64,000 nt of DNA from an uncultured bacterium (GCA_905215325.1 CAJMPP010000001.1:1-64000); one strand, 5' to 3'. Positions 8,243 to 17,173 are shown, counted from the first letter of the stretch. Notes: generated by a model not told the origin, from the sequence alone. Numbers and translations: made by a program.

Positions 8243-9729
8243 TACTTCCCTCCCTTTTGCTTCGTTATATCGTTTTCCCGGATCTGCACCACGTACATGA
8301 CGTTGGTGGCTGCGACGGACTCCGCGCCATCAGGACCCTTGGACACCACAGGGCTGGTAGAGCGATCGCCCGCAGTGAACACGGCGACATCGCCCGGGCG
8401 CAAAAGGCCCTTGGACACCACGGCATCGCGCGCATTGTCCACGACGCTGGGCATATCGCCCTGCACATCGCCGAGCATGGGCACGACGCCCCAATGGATC
8501 TGCTGCTGACGCATCACGCGCTCCGACGGCGTGACCGCATAGATGGGAACGCGCGGACGCAGATTGGACACCAAGCGCACGGTGCGGCCCGACATAGTGG
8601 GCGCCACGATGCAGGCGGCGTTGACGGTTTCGGCCGTTTGCACGGCGGCAAGGCCCACGGCCAGCGCCACGCGCGCGGCAACGCGCGTTCGATCGGGGAA
8701 ACGCTCGTCGAACAGGTACGGTTCGCTGGCCTCGGCGACGCGGGCCATCATCTGCACGGCGGGAACCGGGTACTGGCCGCACGCCGTCTCGCCCGACAAC
8801 ATGACCGCATCGGTGCCGTCGTAAATGGCGTTGGCTACATCCCCCACCTCAGCACGCGTGGGACGAGGGTTGCGGATCATGGAATCAAGCATCTGCGTTG
8901 CCGTGATGACGGGCTTCGACGCGCGGTTGCAAGCGCGGATGATCTCCTTCTGGATGTGCGGCACCTTATACGCCGGGACTTCCACGCCCAGATCGCCGCG
9001 GGCGATCATGATGCCGTCGGACGCCTCGATGATCTCGTTTATATTCTCGACGGCCTCGTGGCATTCGATTTTCGAGAGGAACATGATGTCGCCGCCGCCG
9101 TGCTCGTTCAAAAACGCGCGCATCTCGCGCACGCCCGCGGCGTCGCGAATGAAGGATGCGGCGATGAAGTCGACGCCTTGCTCGATGCCGAACAGCAGGT
9201 CGGCGCGATCTTGGTCGGTCATGACCGGCAGGGGCAGCGATGTGCCGGGAAGGTTCATGGATTTGCGCTCGCCGAGCAAGCCGGAGTTTTGCACGGTGCA
9301 ATGGATGTCGCCGCCCTCGACGCTATCGACGGCAAGCTCGATAAGCCCGTCGTCGACCAGGATGACCGTACCAGGAGAAACGACACCAGCCAGACCCCTG
9401 CACGTCTGGCTGACCATGCGATCGCCGCCTTCGACATCCGCCTCGGTGAACGTGAACGAATTGCCCGCCATAAGCTGCACCGGCTTATGGCCCGCCAGCT
9501 CGCCCGTGCGGATCTCGGGGCCTTTCGTATCGAGCAAGATGGCGCAGGGGCTGTCCATTTCTCGGCGAACCTTGCGCAAACGGTCCATGCGAGCACGCTG
9601 CTCATCATGCGAGCCGTGCGAGAAATTGAATCGGGCGATATCCATACCCGCGCTGATCAGGCCTTTGAGCGTCGATTCGCTGTCGACGGACGGGCCAAGG
9701 GTGCACACGATCTTCGTTCGCTTTGCCAT
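8242..9729 (-). CDS. pyk: Pyruvate kinase
   Basis: Final glycolytic enzyme, converting PEP and ADP to pyruvate and ATP. It has 495 residues: start MAKRTKIVCTLGPSVDS, active-site segment LSKIECHEAVENI with catalytic Lys, then the A-domain motif NRASKPVITATQMLDSMI and ARGDLGVEV. The family signature usually has Asn after the catalytic Glu; here it is Cys. It is the first gene of the rhamnose operon and overlaps rhaB by one nucleotide. AAGGTGG precedes the start. No clear -35/-10 pair was found in the 220-nt upstream gap. Confidence 0.97.
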   Translation of the reverse strand: MAKRTKIVCTLGPSVDSESTLKGLISAGMDIARFNFSHGSHDEQRARMDRLRKVRREMDSPCAILLDTKGPEIRTGELAGHKPVQLMAGNSFTFTEADVEGGDRMVSQTCRGLAGVVSPGTVILVDDGLIELAVDSVEGGDIHCTVQNSGLLGERKSMNLPGTSLPLPVMTDQDRADLLFGIEQGVDFIAASFIRDAAGVREMRAFLNEHGGGDIMFLSKIECHEAVENINEIIEASDGIMIARGDLGVEVPAYKVPHIQKEIIRACNRASKPVITATQMLDSMIRNPRPTRAEVGDVANAIYDGTDAVMLSGETACGQYPVPAVQMMARVAEASEPYLFDERFPDRTRVAARVALAVGLAAVQTAETVNAACIVAPTMSGRTVRLVSNLRPRVPIYAVTPSERVMRQQQIHWGVVPMLGDVQGDMPSVVDNARDAVVSKGLLRPGDVAVFTAGDRSTSPVVSKGPDGAESVAATNVMYVVQIRENDITKQKGGK

Positions 9730-9894
9730 GCAGCCACCTTACCGTTGCGGTTTTCGTCTCACATAATCGAAAACTATACCGCTAAACGGCTGCGATTTAT
9801 CGGCAATCGGAAAACCCCACTTTTGCACTAGACTCAACGCAAAAGCCTCCGCGAAAACAGCGAGCATCATGCGGATGCGCGCGCCGAGACGAAA

Positions 9895-9926
9895 ACGGAC
9901 CCGCAGCATACCCGCTGCGGGTCCGT
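9895..9926 (-). terminator. Intrinsic terminator after dfx
   Basis: Perfect 13-bp stem ACGGACCCGCAGC / GCTGCGGGTCCGT with a 6-nt loop, 26 nt beyond the desulfoferrodoxin stop. On the minus strand it is followed by TTTTCGTCT. It separates dfx from the pyk-rha operon. Confidence 0.8.
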
Positions 9927-9951
9927 CCTTTTCGCGCGCGTTGCCCGGGTG

Positions 9952-10332
9952 CTAGACCTCCTTGACCCACAGGCCGTGGAGGTTGCAGTATTCGTACGCC
10001 TTCACCGGCGCATCGCCGGCGGCCAGAGCGAAGGTTGCCTCAGGGGCGTCCTGCGCGGTGAGCGGGGCGATCTGGTAGCCCTTCTCGGTGACGAGCACGA
10101 TGAACGCGATCAGATGCTCGGGCGTCATGGGATGGGCGACCTCGCCCACCTTCACGTGAACCGTGGAGCCGTCGACGACGACCTGCGGCACGTGCTTCTC
10201 CTTGGCACCGTCGGTATCGTTGGCACGCAGCTCGACCATCTTCTCGCCGCAGCAGGACATGGGCACGCCCTGGTCGAACGGCTTGATGGCCACGTTGCCG
10301 CAATGCATGCACTTGAAGAATTTGACGTCCAT
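9952..10332 (-). CDS. dfx: Desulfoferrodoxin / superoxide reductase
   Basis: Cytosolic oxygen-defence protein that reduces superoxide to peroxide without making O2, typical of strict anaerobes. It has 126 residues. The N-terminal Fe(Cys)4 rubredoxin-like centre uses C8, C11, C27 and C28. The catalytic Fe(His)4Cys centre ligands are visible as H47 (EKHVP), H67 (AHPM), H73, C116 and H119 (CNLHG). Monocistronic: lgt ends 157 nt upstream and a terminator follows. Confidence 0.96.
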   Translation of the reverse strand: MDVKFFKCMHCGNVAIKPFDQGVPMSCCGEKMVELRANDTDGAKEKHVPQVVVDGSTVHVKVGEVAHPMTPEHLIAFIVLVTEKGYQIAPLTAQDAPEATFALAAGDAPVKAYEYCNLHGLWVKEV

Positions 10333-10355
10333 GGTAATAAACCCCTCTCAGGTTT

Positions 10356-10381
10356 CAACGGCAACCCCCGTGGTGCCGTTG
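10356..10381. promoter_or_regulatory. Stem-loop in the dfx leader
   Basis: Inverted repeat CAACGGCA / TGCCGTTG with a 10-nt loop, 24 nt upstream of the dfx start and about 7 nt below a TATACT hexamer on the minus strand (10386-10391). It could be an operator or the lgt terminator; the sequence does not decide. Confidence 0.4.
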
Positions 10382-10489
10382 CTCTTAGTATAGAAAACGC
10401 CTTGCAAGCGCGGAGGGCGCGTGGGTAGATGTTCGCCAACCCGTTACGCTTCCGCAGCCCGTCTGTTGCGTATCTATATGATACTAACT

Positions 10490-11314
10490 TTATACCATTT
10501 CCGGAAGCCCTTTTTGCGGTTTCTTAACGCGAACGGCATAAACAAGGGCACATGCTCCCGTCACCATGAGCGGCACGCTGAGGACCTGACCCATGGTCAA
10601 CCACCCTCCCCACAGGTAGCCGATCTGCGCATCGGGCTGGCGAACAAACTCGATAAGGAAGCGGAACAGGCCGTAACCTACCAGGAACACGCCCAAAAAC
10701 GTCCCCTGCGGACGCGGCGGTTGCTTGCGCGACAGGATGTAGAGCACGCAGAACAGCACGACGCCCTCGAGCAGGGCCTCGTAGAGCTGCGAGGGATGAC
10801 GCGGCATCGCGCCCGCCGTGCCGCCGAACACCACGCCCCAGGGCAAGCTGGTGGGCGCGCCCCACAACTCGCCGTTCACGAAGTTGGCGCAGCGGCCGAA
10901 AAACAAGCCGATGGGCGCCGCGATGCAGCCCATATCGGCAAGCGTGAGATACGGGATGCCGGTCAAGCGCGCCGCGACGATACCCGAGAGCAGTGCGCCG
11001 ATAAGACCCCCATGAAAGCTCATGCCGCCATGGTTGAACGCCAAGATCTCGGCGGGATGGGAGAAATAGTAGCCGTCGCCGTAGACAAGGACATAGCCTA
11101 AGCGTCCTCCCAAGATGACGCCCACGATGGCGCACAGCACCACGGTGAGCAGGCTATCCGCATCCACCCGCACCTTCCAGCGCCTTGCCACCCGCCACAA
11201 CACGAGCGCCGCGCACACGAAGCCGGCAACATATGCGATGCCGTACCAACGCACGACGAAAGGCCCGATGGAAAACGCCACCGGGTCAAGCATGCGATAT
11301 ATCTCGTTTAACAT
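10490..11314 (-). CDS. lgt: Phosphatidylglycerol-prolipoprotein diacylglyceryl transferase
   Basis: Membrane enzyme that adds diacylglycerol to the lipobox cysteine of prolipoproteins, for example the ModA lipoprotein encoded at 55.2 kb. It has 274 residues and about seven membrane segments. The Lgt signature is seen in GRCANFVNGELWG, and the catalytic HGG region in NHGGMSFHGGLIG. The start is MLNEIYRMLDP with no overlapping neighbour. Confidence 0.96.
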   Translation of the reverse strand: MLNEIYRMLDPVAFSIGPFVVRWYGIAYVAGFVCAALVLWRVARRWKVRVDADSLLTVVLCAIVGVILGGRLGYVLVYGDGYYFSHPAEILAFNHGGMSFHGGLIGALLSGIVAARLTGIPYLTLADMGCIAAPIGLFFGRCANFVNGELWGAPTSLPWGVVFGGTAGAMPRHPSQLYEALLEGVVLFCVLYILSRKQPPRPQGTFLGVFLVGYGLFRFLIEFVRQPDAQIGYLWGGWLTMGQVLSVPLMVTGACALVYAVRVKKPQKGLPEMV

Positions 11315-11359
11315 GGGAAAAACTCCGTTCCATAGCAGTCGAACGGAGAAAAGGATACC

Positions 11360-11584
11360 TTAGTTCAAGCCCCCTGCGCCAACCTGTTGAGCGCTTGCCC
11401 TAACCTCTTCACGAAGCGGGCCGGGGATGGTGCGCAACAGCTGAACCTGCGCGCCGCACTTGGGGCAATCAAGGGTGAACAGGGCCGTTTCGGGGCCCAA
11501 TACCATGATGGCGCGGTATCGCGCCATATCGAACGTGCTGCACCCGCAGCTAGGGCACGAGGCATGTATGTTCACGGCCTCCAC
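11360..11584 (-). CDS. Small zinc-ribbon-like protein, function unknown
   Basis: 74 residues with two CxxC knuckles, CPSCGC near residue 10 and CPKCGAQ near residue 40, spaced as in a zinc ribbon. No catalytic domain is visible. It starts 10 nt after the stop of the Cys-rich gene at 11595-11891 and ends just before lgt, so it is probably in one transcript with both the Cys-rich gene and nifU. I do not recognise a named family; a transcription- or ribosome-associated zinc ribbon is possible. Confidence 0.7.
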   Translation of the reverse strand: MEAVNIHASCPSCGCSTFDMARYRAIMVLGPETALFTLDCPKCGAQVQLLRTIPGPLREEVRASAQQVGAGGLN

Positions 11585-11594
11585 CGAAACGCCC

Positions 11595-11891
11595 TTAGAG
11601 CAAGAACCTGTTCGGGTTGCCCTGACGAGTGGGGCCCTCGTCTGCGCGATCGGCCGTGCTCGGCCCGTGCTCCAAGAAGAACTCGCAGAAGCGGCAGATC
11701 TCCTTTGCCGCCGCGTCGAAATCGCGGCTGGGGTTGAGCAGCTTGCCGAAATCGGTGCACACCACGTGGGTGGGACGGAAGCAGGCGGCGAAGTGGCAAT
11801 CTGCGGGGCACGGTTCGCCGGGAATGTTATGCGGGCATCGGCCGTTCATCTCGGCATCTTCGTAGCAACCGCGCAACTCCCAACACTTCAT
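11595..11891 (-). CDS. Small cysteine-rich protein, two-CW-like
   Basis: 98 residues with nine cysteines, starting MKCWELRGC and continuing with CPHN and CPADCHFAAC, then CRFCEFF near residue 68. The pattern CWE..GC..CP resembles the two-CW domain seen in anaerobe proteins; that match is from memory. It is cytosolic, with no signal peptide. GGAAGGC precedes ATG. It lies between a NifU-type scaffold and a zinc-ribbon gene, which hints at metal or Fe-S binding but shows no activity. Confidence 0.7.
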   Translation of the reverse strand: MKCWELRGCYEDAEMNGRCPHNIPGEPCPADCHFAACFRPTHVVCTDFGKLLNPSRDFDAAAKEICRFCEFFLEHGPSTADRADEGPTRQGNPNRFLL

Positions 11892-11936
11892 GCCTTCCGC
11901 TTCCCTTCTCCGCCTGCTTACCTGATGTTTGCCTGC

Positions 11937-12170
11937 TTACATGACCGCCGGCACCACGCGGGTGACGCCGGGCACGCGCTCCTTGAGGATGCGCTCGACG
12001 CCGTTGGCCAGCGTCATCTGGGACATGGGGCAGCCCTTGCAAGCGCCCTGCAGCTCGACGGTGACCACGCCGTCCTCGTCGACGTCGACGAGCTTCACGT
12101 CGCCGCCGTCAGCCTGCAGGCTGGGTCGGATGAGCTCGAGCACTGCTGCAACATCGGTCTTCTCAACCAT
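11937..12170 (-). CDS. NifU C-terminal-domain Fe-S scaffold protein
   Basis: 77 residues consisting only of the Nfu/NifU C-terminal domain, which carries a transient [4Fe-4S] cluster. The key CxxC is in GACKGCPMSQMTL near residues 43-46. It starts MVEKTDVAAVLELIRPSLQADGGD, with AAAGGAG upstream. It heads a short run with the two Cys-rich genes. An extended -10 element lies at 12213-12221. Confidence 0.92.
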   Translation of the reverse strand: MVEKTDVAAVLELIRPSLQADGGDVKLVDVDEDGVVTVELQGACKGCPMSQMTLANGVERILKERVPGVTRVVPAVM

Positions 12171-12212
12171 GGGGTTCTCCTTTACCTTTCGGTCTTTTGT
12201 TCATCATGAGCG

Positions 12213-12221
12213 ATTTTACCA
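12213..12221 (-). promoter_or_regulatory. Extended -10 promoter upstream of the nifU-type gene
   Basis: Minus-strand TGGTAAAAT (TG-N-TAAAAT) at 12213-12221, about 43 nt before the ATG. No good -35 is seen, as often for extended -10 promoters. It abuts the hairpin at 12225-12246. Confidence 0.5.
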
Positions 12222-12224
12222 CAG

Positions 12225-12246
12225 CGCCCGATGGGGCCATCGGGCG
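12225..12246 (-). terminator. Stem-loop after the LCP gene
   Basis: 10-bp stem CGCCCGATGG / CCATCGGGCG with a 2-base gap, 12 nt past the stop of the LCP-family gene. There is no clear minus-strand U-tract, so it may terminate poorly. Confidence 0.5.
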
Positions 12247-12257
12247 TTTGGATGGGG

Positions 12258-13736
12258 TTACGATGATGGTTTCCAGTCCTTGCCGAGGATGACCAGCACA
12301 TCGGTGCCGAACGAATAGGCACCGGTGTTCTGCACCAAGCGACCCACCCCCATGGCATCGAGCACGGTCTGCGCAGCAGGCTGCGCGTCGCTGGAGTTGT
12401 AGATGACCAGCGTTTCGCCGTACACGGAGGTGTCGGTGTTGCCCGTCTCCGAGACCTTGAAGCCCTTCGAGGTGAGCGTGGACTCCATGGAGGCCGCCGC
12501 GCCCGTGATGCCGCCGCCGTTTTTGAGCGTGATGGTGAAGCTTCCGGGATCGGTGGTGGCCGCCTGCGTCTGCTCGGCGGGTTCCTGACCCGAATCGACC
12601 CGGTCCATCATCTCGGACCACGAGGAGTTCGACACTGCGAACACCTCTTGGCCATCGCTTTGCGTGACATAGCCGGGCACAAGGGCGCCGGTAACGGAGT
12701 CGGCGCTCATGCCCTTGAGGCCCTCGGCCAAAGACAGTGCATCGCTTGAGCCCATATCGGTGCCGAAGGCCCCCTGCAGCTGGTCGAGCAGGCCGACTAG
12801 GCTGGACTTGCCTCCCGACACCATGCGCAACGACACCGCTTCGAGCAGCTTGCGCTGATTTTCCGCCTGGGTTTGCCTAGGCGAGGCGAAGTTCGTGGCG
12901 CGCGCCAGCGTCAGAGCGCCTTCACCGGTGAGGGTTTGGCTGCCTGCGGGCAAGTACACGCTGCCGGCGTTGGGGTCGTCGACTTCTTCGGAAAGGTCCA
13001 CGTCCACACCGCCGAGCGTGTCCACCAACTGCACCAGGCCGGCCGCATCGATCTTGGCCACATGCGAGATCTTCACATCGGCGAAGTTGGCAACGGCGCT
13101 GACCAGGCTGGCATCGCTCTCGCGCACGCTCGCCTGCCGGATGGGGTAATACTTGCCGTCCTTCAGAGACACCTGCACGTCGGCGGGGATGCTGATGATA
13201 CAAGCGTTCTTGCCCGAGGAATCGGTACGCACCAAGGCTAGGGCATCGGGGCCTTCGGCGGAGTTCGGCATGCCCGGCGTATCGAGCTCGGCAACGACGA
13301 GCGTGTAGAACGGATCGCCGGACTTCACGGCAGTGAGCGCCTTGGCTGCATCGGAATCCTTGAGCGCCAGCTTGCCGTTAAGGTTTCCCATGAGGGTGAA
13401 CGAGCCCACGCCGTAGGCCACTGCCGCCAACACGGCAACCACCGCAACGGCGATGCCCAAGCGCTTCGCGAGCGTGCGGCGCTTGACCCCCGGCGAGAAC
13501 TCGAGCCCCCTGGCATAACCGGTACGGCTTCGCGGTCCCTGGGCGCTGGGCATGACATTGCTCACGTAGCCGCGCTGCGCGCGCTTCTGCCTGCGCGGGC
13601 TGGAGAAACCCACCTGGTCGGCGTTCATATGCGCCGGGCGCACCTTGGGGACGTGCGTTCCCAAGGTTGCGCTGCGCATGCGGCGCGAGGTGAGCTTGGA
13701 GTTGATCTGCGTGATGTCCTTGCGTTTCCTGACCAT
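12258..13736 (-). CDS. LytR-CpsA-Psr family protein with LytR_C domain
   Basis: Membrane-anchored cell-envelope protein; LCP enzymes attach polymers to peptidoglycan. It has 492 residues: a basic cytoplasmic N-terminus (1-90), one membrane helix (about 93-112), an LCP-like domain (about 140-320), and a C-terminal LytR_C domain (about 393-490; ITLKNGGGITGAAASM). The usual catalytic IPRD motif reads IPAD at 183-186, and the second Arg-rich segment is also altered, so transferase activity is doubtful. It directly follows murA (15-nt gap), supporting a wall role. Confidence 0.85.
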   Translation of the reverse strand: MVRKRKDITQINSKLTSRRMRSATLGTHVPKVRPAHMNADQVGFSSPRRQKRAQRGYVSNVMPSAQGPRSRTGYARGLEFSPGVKRRTLAKRLGIAVAVVAVLAAVAYGVGSFTLMGNLNGKLALKDSDAAKALTAVKSGDPFYTLVVAELDTPGMPNSAEGPDALALVRTDSSGKNACIISIPADVQVSLKDGKYYPIRQASVRESDASLVSAVANFADVKISHVAKIDAAGLVQLVDTLGGVDVDLSEEVDDPNAGSVYLPAGSQTLTGEGALTLARATNFASPRQTQAENQRKLLEAVSLRMVSGGKSSLVGLLDQLQGAFGTDMGSSDALSLAEGLKGMSADSVTGALVPGYVTQSDGQEVFAVSNSSWSEMMDRVDSGQEPAEQTQAATTDPGSFTITLKNGGGITGAAASMESTLTSKGFKVSETGNTDTSVYGETLVIYNSSDAQPAAQTVLDAMGVGRLVQNTGAYSFGTDVLVILGKDWKPSS

Positions 13737-13751
13737 GACGCTCCCGTCCGG

Positions 13752-15035
13752 CTATTCGGCCGCGCCAACCTGGCGGCGCGACACGTTCGCGCCGAGCTGG
13801 GAGAGCTTGCCGCAGTAGTCCTCGTAGCCGCGATCGATGTGCTTGATGTTGTGCACGCGGGTTTCGCCCTCGGCCACGATGCCCGCCAGCACCAATGCCG
13901 CGCCGGCACGCAGGTCGGTGGAGGACACGTCGGTACCCTGCAGGTCGTTGACGCCGCGCACGAGCGCATGATGGTCCTCGATGGTGATGTCGGCGCCCAT
14001 GCGCGCCAACTCGCTGGCGAACATGAAGCGGTTCTCGAAGACGTTCTCGGTGACCATGGAGGTGCCGTGGGCCAAGCTGCACAGCAGCATGAACTGGGCC
14101 TGCAGGTCGGTGGGGAAACCCGGATGCGGGAGCGTTTGGATATCGGTGGGCTGCAGCGGCTGGTTGCGGCTGCAGGTGATCCAATCCTCCCCCGCCTCGA
14201 CGCAGCAGCCCATGGCGCGCAGCTTCATGATGGCCATATGCAGGTACGACGGGTCGATGCCGCGCACCGTGACCGGGCCGCCCGTGAGCGCGCCGCCCGC
14301 CAAGAAGGTGCCGGCCTCGATGCGGTCGCCCACCGTGGTGTGCTCGCAGGGATGCAGGCTTTCAAGCGGCACGCCCTCCACTTGGATGATGGAGGAGCCA
14401 GCGCCGCTGACCTTGCAGCCCATAGCGTTGAGCATGTTCGCCAAATCGACGATCTCGGGCTCGCGCGCGGCGTTCTCGATGCAAGTGGTGCCATGAGCGG
14501 TGACGGCGGCCATGAGGCAGTTCTCGGTAGCGCCGACGCTGGGGAACTCCAGCGTGACGTCGGCACCGTGCAGGCCGTTGGGCGTGTGGGCGTTCAGGTA
14601 CCCGTGGTCCACGGTGAACTCCACGCCCAGGGCCTCAAGGCCCACCAGGTGCATATCGATCTTGCGGGCGCCGATCTGACAACCGCCGGGCATGGCAACG
14701 CGCGCCTGGCCGAAACGCGCCACCAGCGGGCCGAGCACGCTGATGGAAGCGCGCATCTTCGACACCAGCTCGTACGGCGTTTCATGGGACGTCACCTGGG
14801 CGGTGTCGATGACCATGGTGTGACCGTCGCGCTCGACGGTGGCGCCAAGGCACTCGAGCACCTCCGACATGACGACGATATCGCTGATAAGGGGCACGTT
14901 GTGCAGCGTTGAGGCGCCCTGGCCCAAAAGCGAGGCGGCGATGAGCTTCAAAGCCGAGTTCTTCGCGCCGGAAACCCTCACCTCGCCGGAAAGGACGTTG
15001 TTGCCCTCGACGACGATGATCTCTTTCTCAGACAT
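13752..15035 (-). CDS. murA: UDP-N-acetylglucosamine 1-carboxyvinyltransferase
   Basis: First committed peptidoglycan step: transfers enolpyruvate from PEP to UDP-GlcNAc in the cytosol. ATG 15035 (MSEKEIIVVEGNNVLSGEV) gives 427 residues; upstream in-frame codons are leader. The active-site loop MPGGCQIGARKID carries the Cys that fosfomycin alkylates. The substrate-binding GAKNSALK sits near residue 21. It is followed by the LCP gene in the same direction. Confidence 0.97.
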   Translation of the reverse strand: MSEKEIIVVEGNNVLSGEVRVSGAKNSALKLIAASLLGQGASTLHNVPLISDIVVMSEVLECLGATVERDGHTMVIDTAQVTSHETPYELVSKMRASISVLGPLVARFGQARVAMPGGCQIGARKIDMHLVGLEALGVEFTVDHGYLNAHTPNGLHGADVTLEFPSVGATENCLMAAVTAHGTTCIENAAREPEIVDLANMLNAMGCKVSGAGSSIIQVEGVPLESLHPCEHTTVGDRIEAGTFLAGGALTGGPVTVRGIDPSYLHMAIMKLRAMGCCVEAGEDWITCSRNQPLQPTDIQTLPHPGFPTDLQAQFMLLCSLAHGTSMVTENVFENRFMFASELARMGADITIEDHHALVRGVNDLQGTDVSSTDLRAGAALVLAGIVAEGETRVHNIKHIDRGYEDYCGKLSQLGANVSRRQVGAAE

Positions 15036-15071
15036 GCAAACCCCCCTGGATGAACTAGATTGCGAAAGCCC

Positions 15072-15104
15072 ATTATAAAGCGAAGGCCCGCACAAGGCGG
15101 GCCT
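15072..15104 (-). promoter_or_regulatory. Stem-loop and TATAAT box upstream of murA
   Basis: An 8-bp stem AGGCCCGC / GCGGGCCT (15084-15104) lies just upstream of a perfect minus-strand TATAAT (15072-15077), 37 nt before murA. No -35 matches at 16-18 nt. The hairpin may end the rpsB-tsf message while the -10 starts murA. The rest of the 15105-15308 gap shows no supported gene. Confidence 0.45.
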
Positions 15105-15308
15105 CCACGATGAAAGCAAACGTATCAACGCATTCGCGGGCGCGCAGAAGCGATGATGGTCCGAGAAAGGAAAACGGGCCGCCCCGCACCTTGCATCCGC
15201 CCACCGCTGCGGCATCGACGGCCGATGTCGCAACATGGATGCGAATGCAGGGCGAAGGAACGGCCCGCAGCGTTTGCGATTCGCTGGCTATATGGCGAAA
15301 AGCGTAAG

Positions 15309-16175
15309 TTACGCGGTCTCGCCGAGAGCCCAGCGCACGAAGCCGGTCACCTTGATGGTGCCGCCCAGGTTCTTGGCGCACTCGTCGGTGTACTGGTTGA
15401 TGGACTGGTCGGGGTTCTTGACGAAGGCCTGCTCGGTCAGGCAGTTCTCCTTGTAGAACTTCTCCATACGGCCGGTAGCCATCTTCTCCTGGATGGCCTC
15501 GGGCTTGCCGGACTCGGCAGCCTGAGCCTTGTAGATGCCCATCTCATGCTCGACGACCTCGGCCGGCACGGACTCGCGGTTGGCGGACACCGGGGAAGCG
15601 GCGGCAACCTGCATGGCAACGTCGCGGCCGTAAGCCTGGAAGCCCTCGGAAGCGGGGTCGATGCCCTCGACGTCGAAGGTCACCAGAACGCCGATCTTGC
15701 CGCCGCCGTGGATGTAGGAGGCGATGCCACCGGCGTTGACGGTGGTGGCACGGGGGAGCTGGATGTTCTCGCCCAGCACGTGGATGGCGTCGGTGAGGAT
15801 GTCCTCGACGGGCTCGCCCTCGAAGGTGGAGGCGCGCAGGGCCTCGACGTCGGCAGCGCCGGCAGCCAGAGCGGCCTGGCCCAGCTTCTCGGCGTAGGCC
15901 TTGAACTTCTCGTTCATACCCACGAAGTCGGTCTCGCAGTTCAGCTCGACGACGGCAGCGGACTTGGCATCATCGGCCAGGACGGTCATGACGGTGCCCT
16001 CGTTGGTGGCGCGGCCGGCCTTCTTGGCGGCAGCGGCCAGACCGCGGGTGCGCAGCACGTCGACGGCCTTCTCCATGTCGCCATCGGCCTCGACGAGCGC
16101 CTTCTTGCACTCCATCATGCCGGCGTCGGTCATCTCGCGCAGTTCCTTGACCATGGAAGCGGTGATAGCAGCCAC
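15309..16175 (-). CDS. tsf: Elongation factor Ts
   Basis: Nucleotide-exchange factor for EF-Tu. It has 288 residues from a GTG start at 16175 supported by AAAGGA 6 nt upstream; the ATG seven codons in is spaced too far. Signatures are LREMTDAGMMECKKAL (family signature 1) and ELNCETDFVGMNEKFK. Downstream of rpsB in the standard pair. Confidence 0.97.
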   Translation of the reverse strand: MAAITASMVKELREMTDAGMMECKKALVEADGDMEKAVDVLRTRGLAAAAKKAGRATNEGTVMTVLADDAKSAAVVELNCETDFVGMNEKFKAYAEKLGQAALAAGAADVEALRASTFEGEPVEDILTDAIHVLGENIQLPRATTVNAGGIASYIHGGGKIGVLVTFDVEGIDPASEGFQAYGRDVAMQVAAASPVSANRESVPAEVVEHEMGIYKAQAAESGKPEAIQEKMATGRMEKFYKENCLTEQAFVKNPDQSINQYTDECAKNLGGTIKVTGFVRWALGETA

Positions 16176-16296
16176 GTTGGATCCTTTCTATCCTTGTTGC
16201 GGCGGCGCTGGGAGCGTCGCCGTTAATAACCTCGAACGCCGTCGGCCGCCCTACGGGGACCGACGGCGTGCAACACCAGTGGGTTAGGCCCCGTGC

Positions 16297-17061
16297 TTAT
16301 TCGGCAGCAGGAGCGGCAGCCTCGGCAGCCGGAGCGGCCTCGGCCTCGGCCGGAGCGGCCATTTCCTCAGCGGAAACGGGGGCGCCGGTGCCCGCGACGA
16401 CGGCGTCGGCGATGAAGTCGGCCAGCAGCTTGACGGAGCGGATGGCGTCGTCGTTGGCCGGGATGCCGTACTCGACGTCATCGGGGTCGCAGTTGGTGTC
16501 GAGCGTGCCCACCACGGGGATGTTCAGACGATGAGCCTCGCGGATGGCGATCTCCTCGCGGTTGGTGTCGATCACGAAGATGGCGTCGGGGACGCGCTTC
16601 ATGTTGCGGATGCCGTTGAGGTTGAGCTGCAGCTTGGACAGCTCCTTGCGCAGCAAGATCTGCTCCTTCTTCGGCAGCAGCGCCATACGGCCGTCGGCCT
16701 CCATGGCCTCCAGCTCCTCCATGCGGGTGACGCGGGAGCGGATGGTCACGAAGTTGGTGAGCATGCCGCCGAGCCAACGGGCGTTGACGTAGGGCATGCC
16801 GCAGCGGTTGGCGGCGTCGGCGACGGCCTCCTGGGCCTGCTTCTTCGTGCCGACGAACAGGACGGAGCCGCCGTTCTTGGCGACGTTGGAGACGAAGGTG
16901 TAAGCCTGGTCCATACCCATGAGGGACTGCTTGAGGTCCAGGATGTAGATGTCACCGCGGGCGCCGAAGATGAACGGCTTCATCTTGGGGTTCCAACGAC
17001 GCTTCTGGTGACCGAAGTGCGCGCCTGCATCGAGCAGGGTCTGGATGCTGATCTTAGCCAT
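16297..17061 (-). CDS. rpsB: 30S ribosomal protein S2
   Basis: Small-subunit protein at the head-body junction, partner of S1/S3. ATG 17061 (MAKISIQTLLDAGAHFGHQ) gives 254 residues, with GGAG 6 nt upstream. S2 signatures include GARGDIYILDLKQS and PDAIFVIDTNREEIAIREA. The C-terminus is Ala/Glu-rich and acidic, common in actinobacteria. Promoter at 17174-17202; tsf follows. Confidence 0.98.
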   Translation of the reverse strand: MAKISIQTLLDAGAHFGHQKRRWNPKMKPFIFGARGDIYILDLKQSLMGMDQAYTFVSNVAKNGGSVLFVGTKKQAQEAVADAANRCGMPYVNARWLGGMLTNFVTIRSRVTRMEELEAMEADGRMALLPKKEQILLRKELSKLQLNLNGIRNMKRVPDAIFVIDTNREEIAIREAHRLNIPVVGTLDTNCDPDDVEYGIPANDDAIRSVKLLADFIADAVVAGTGAPVSAEEMAAPAEAEAAPAAEAAAPAAE

Positions 17062-17173
17062 GACACTCTCCATTCGTTAGTCCTCTGCGTGCGGTCATCC
17101 CCTTTCACCCGCAACCGATTTCGGCCACTAGCGGGAAGGGTCGCACACGCATGTGTGATAAAACAGCCCTCGG

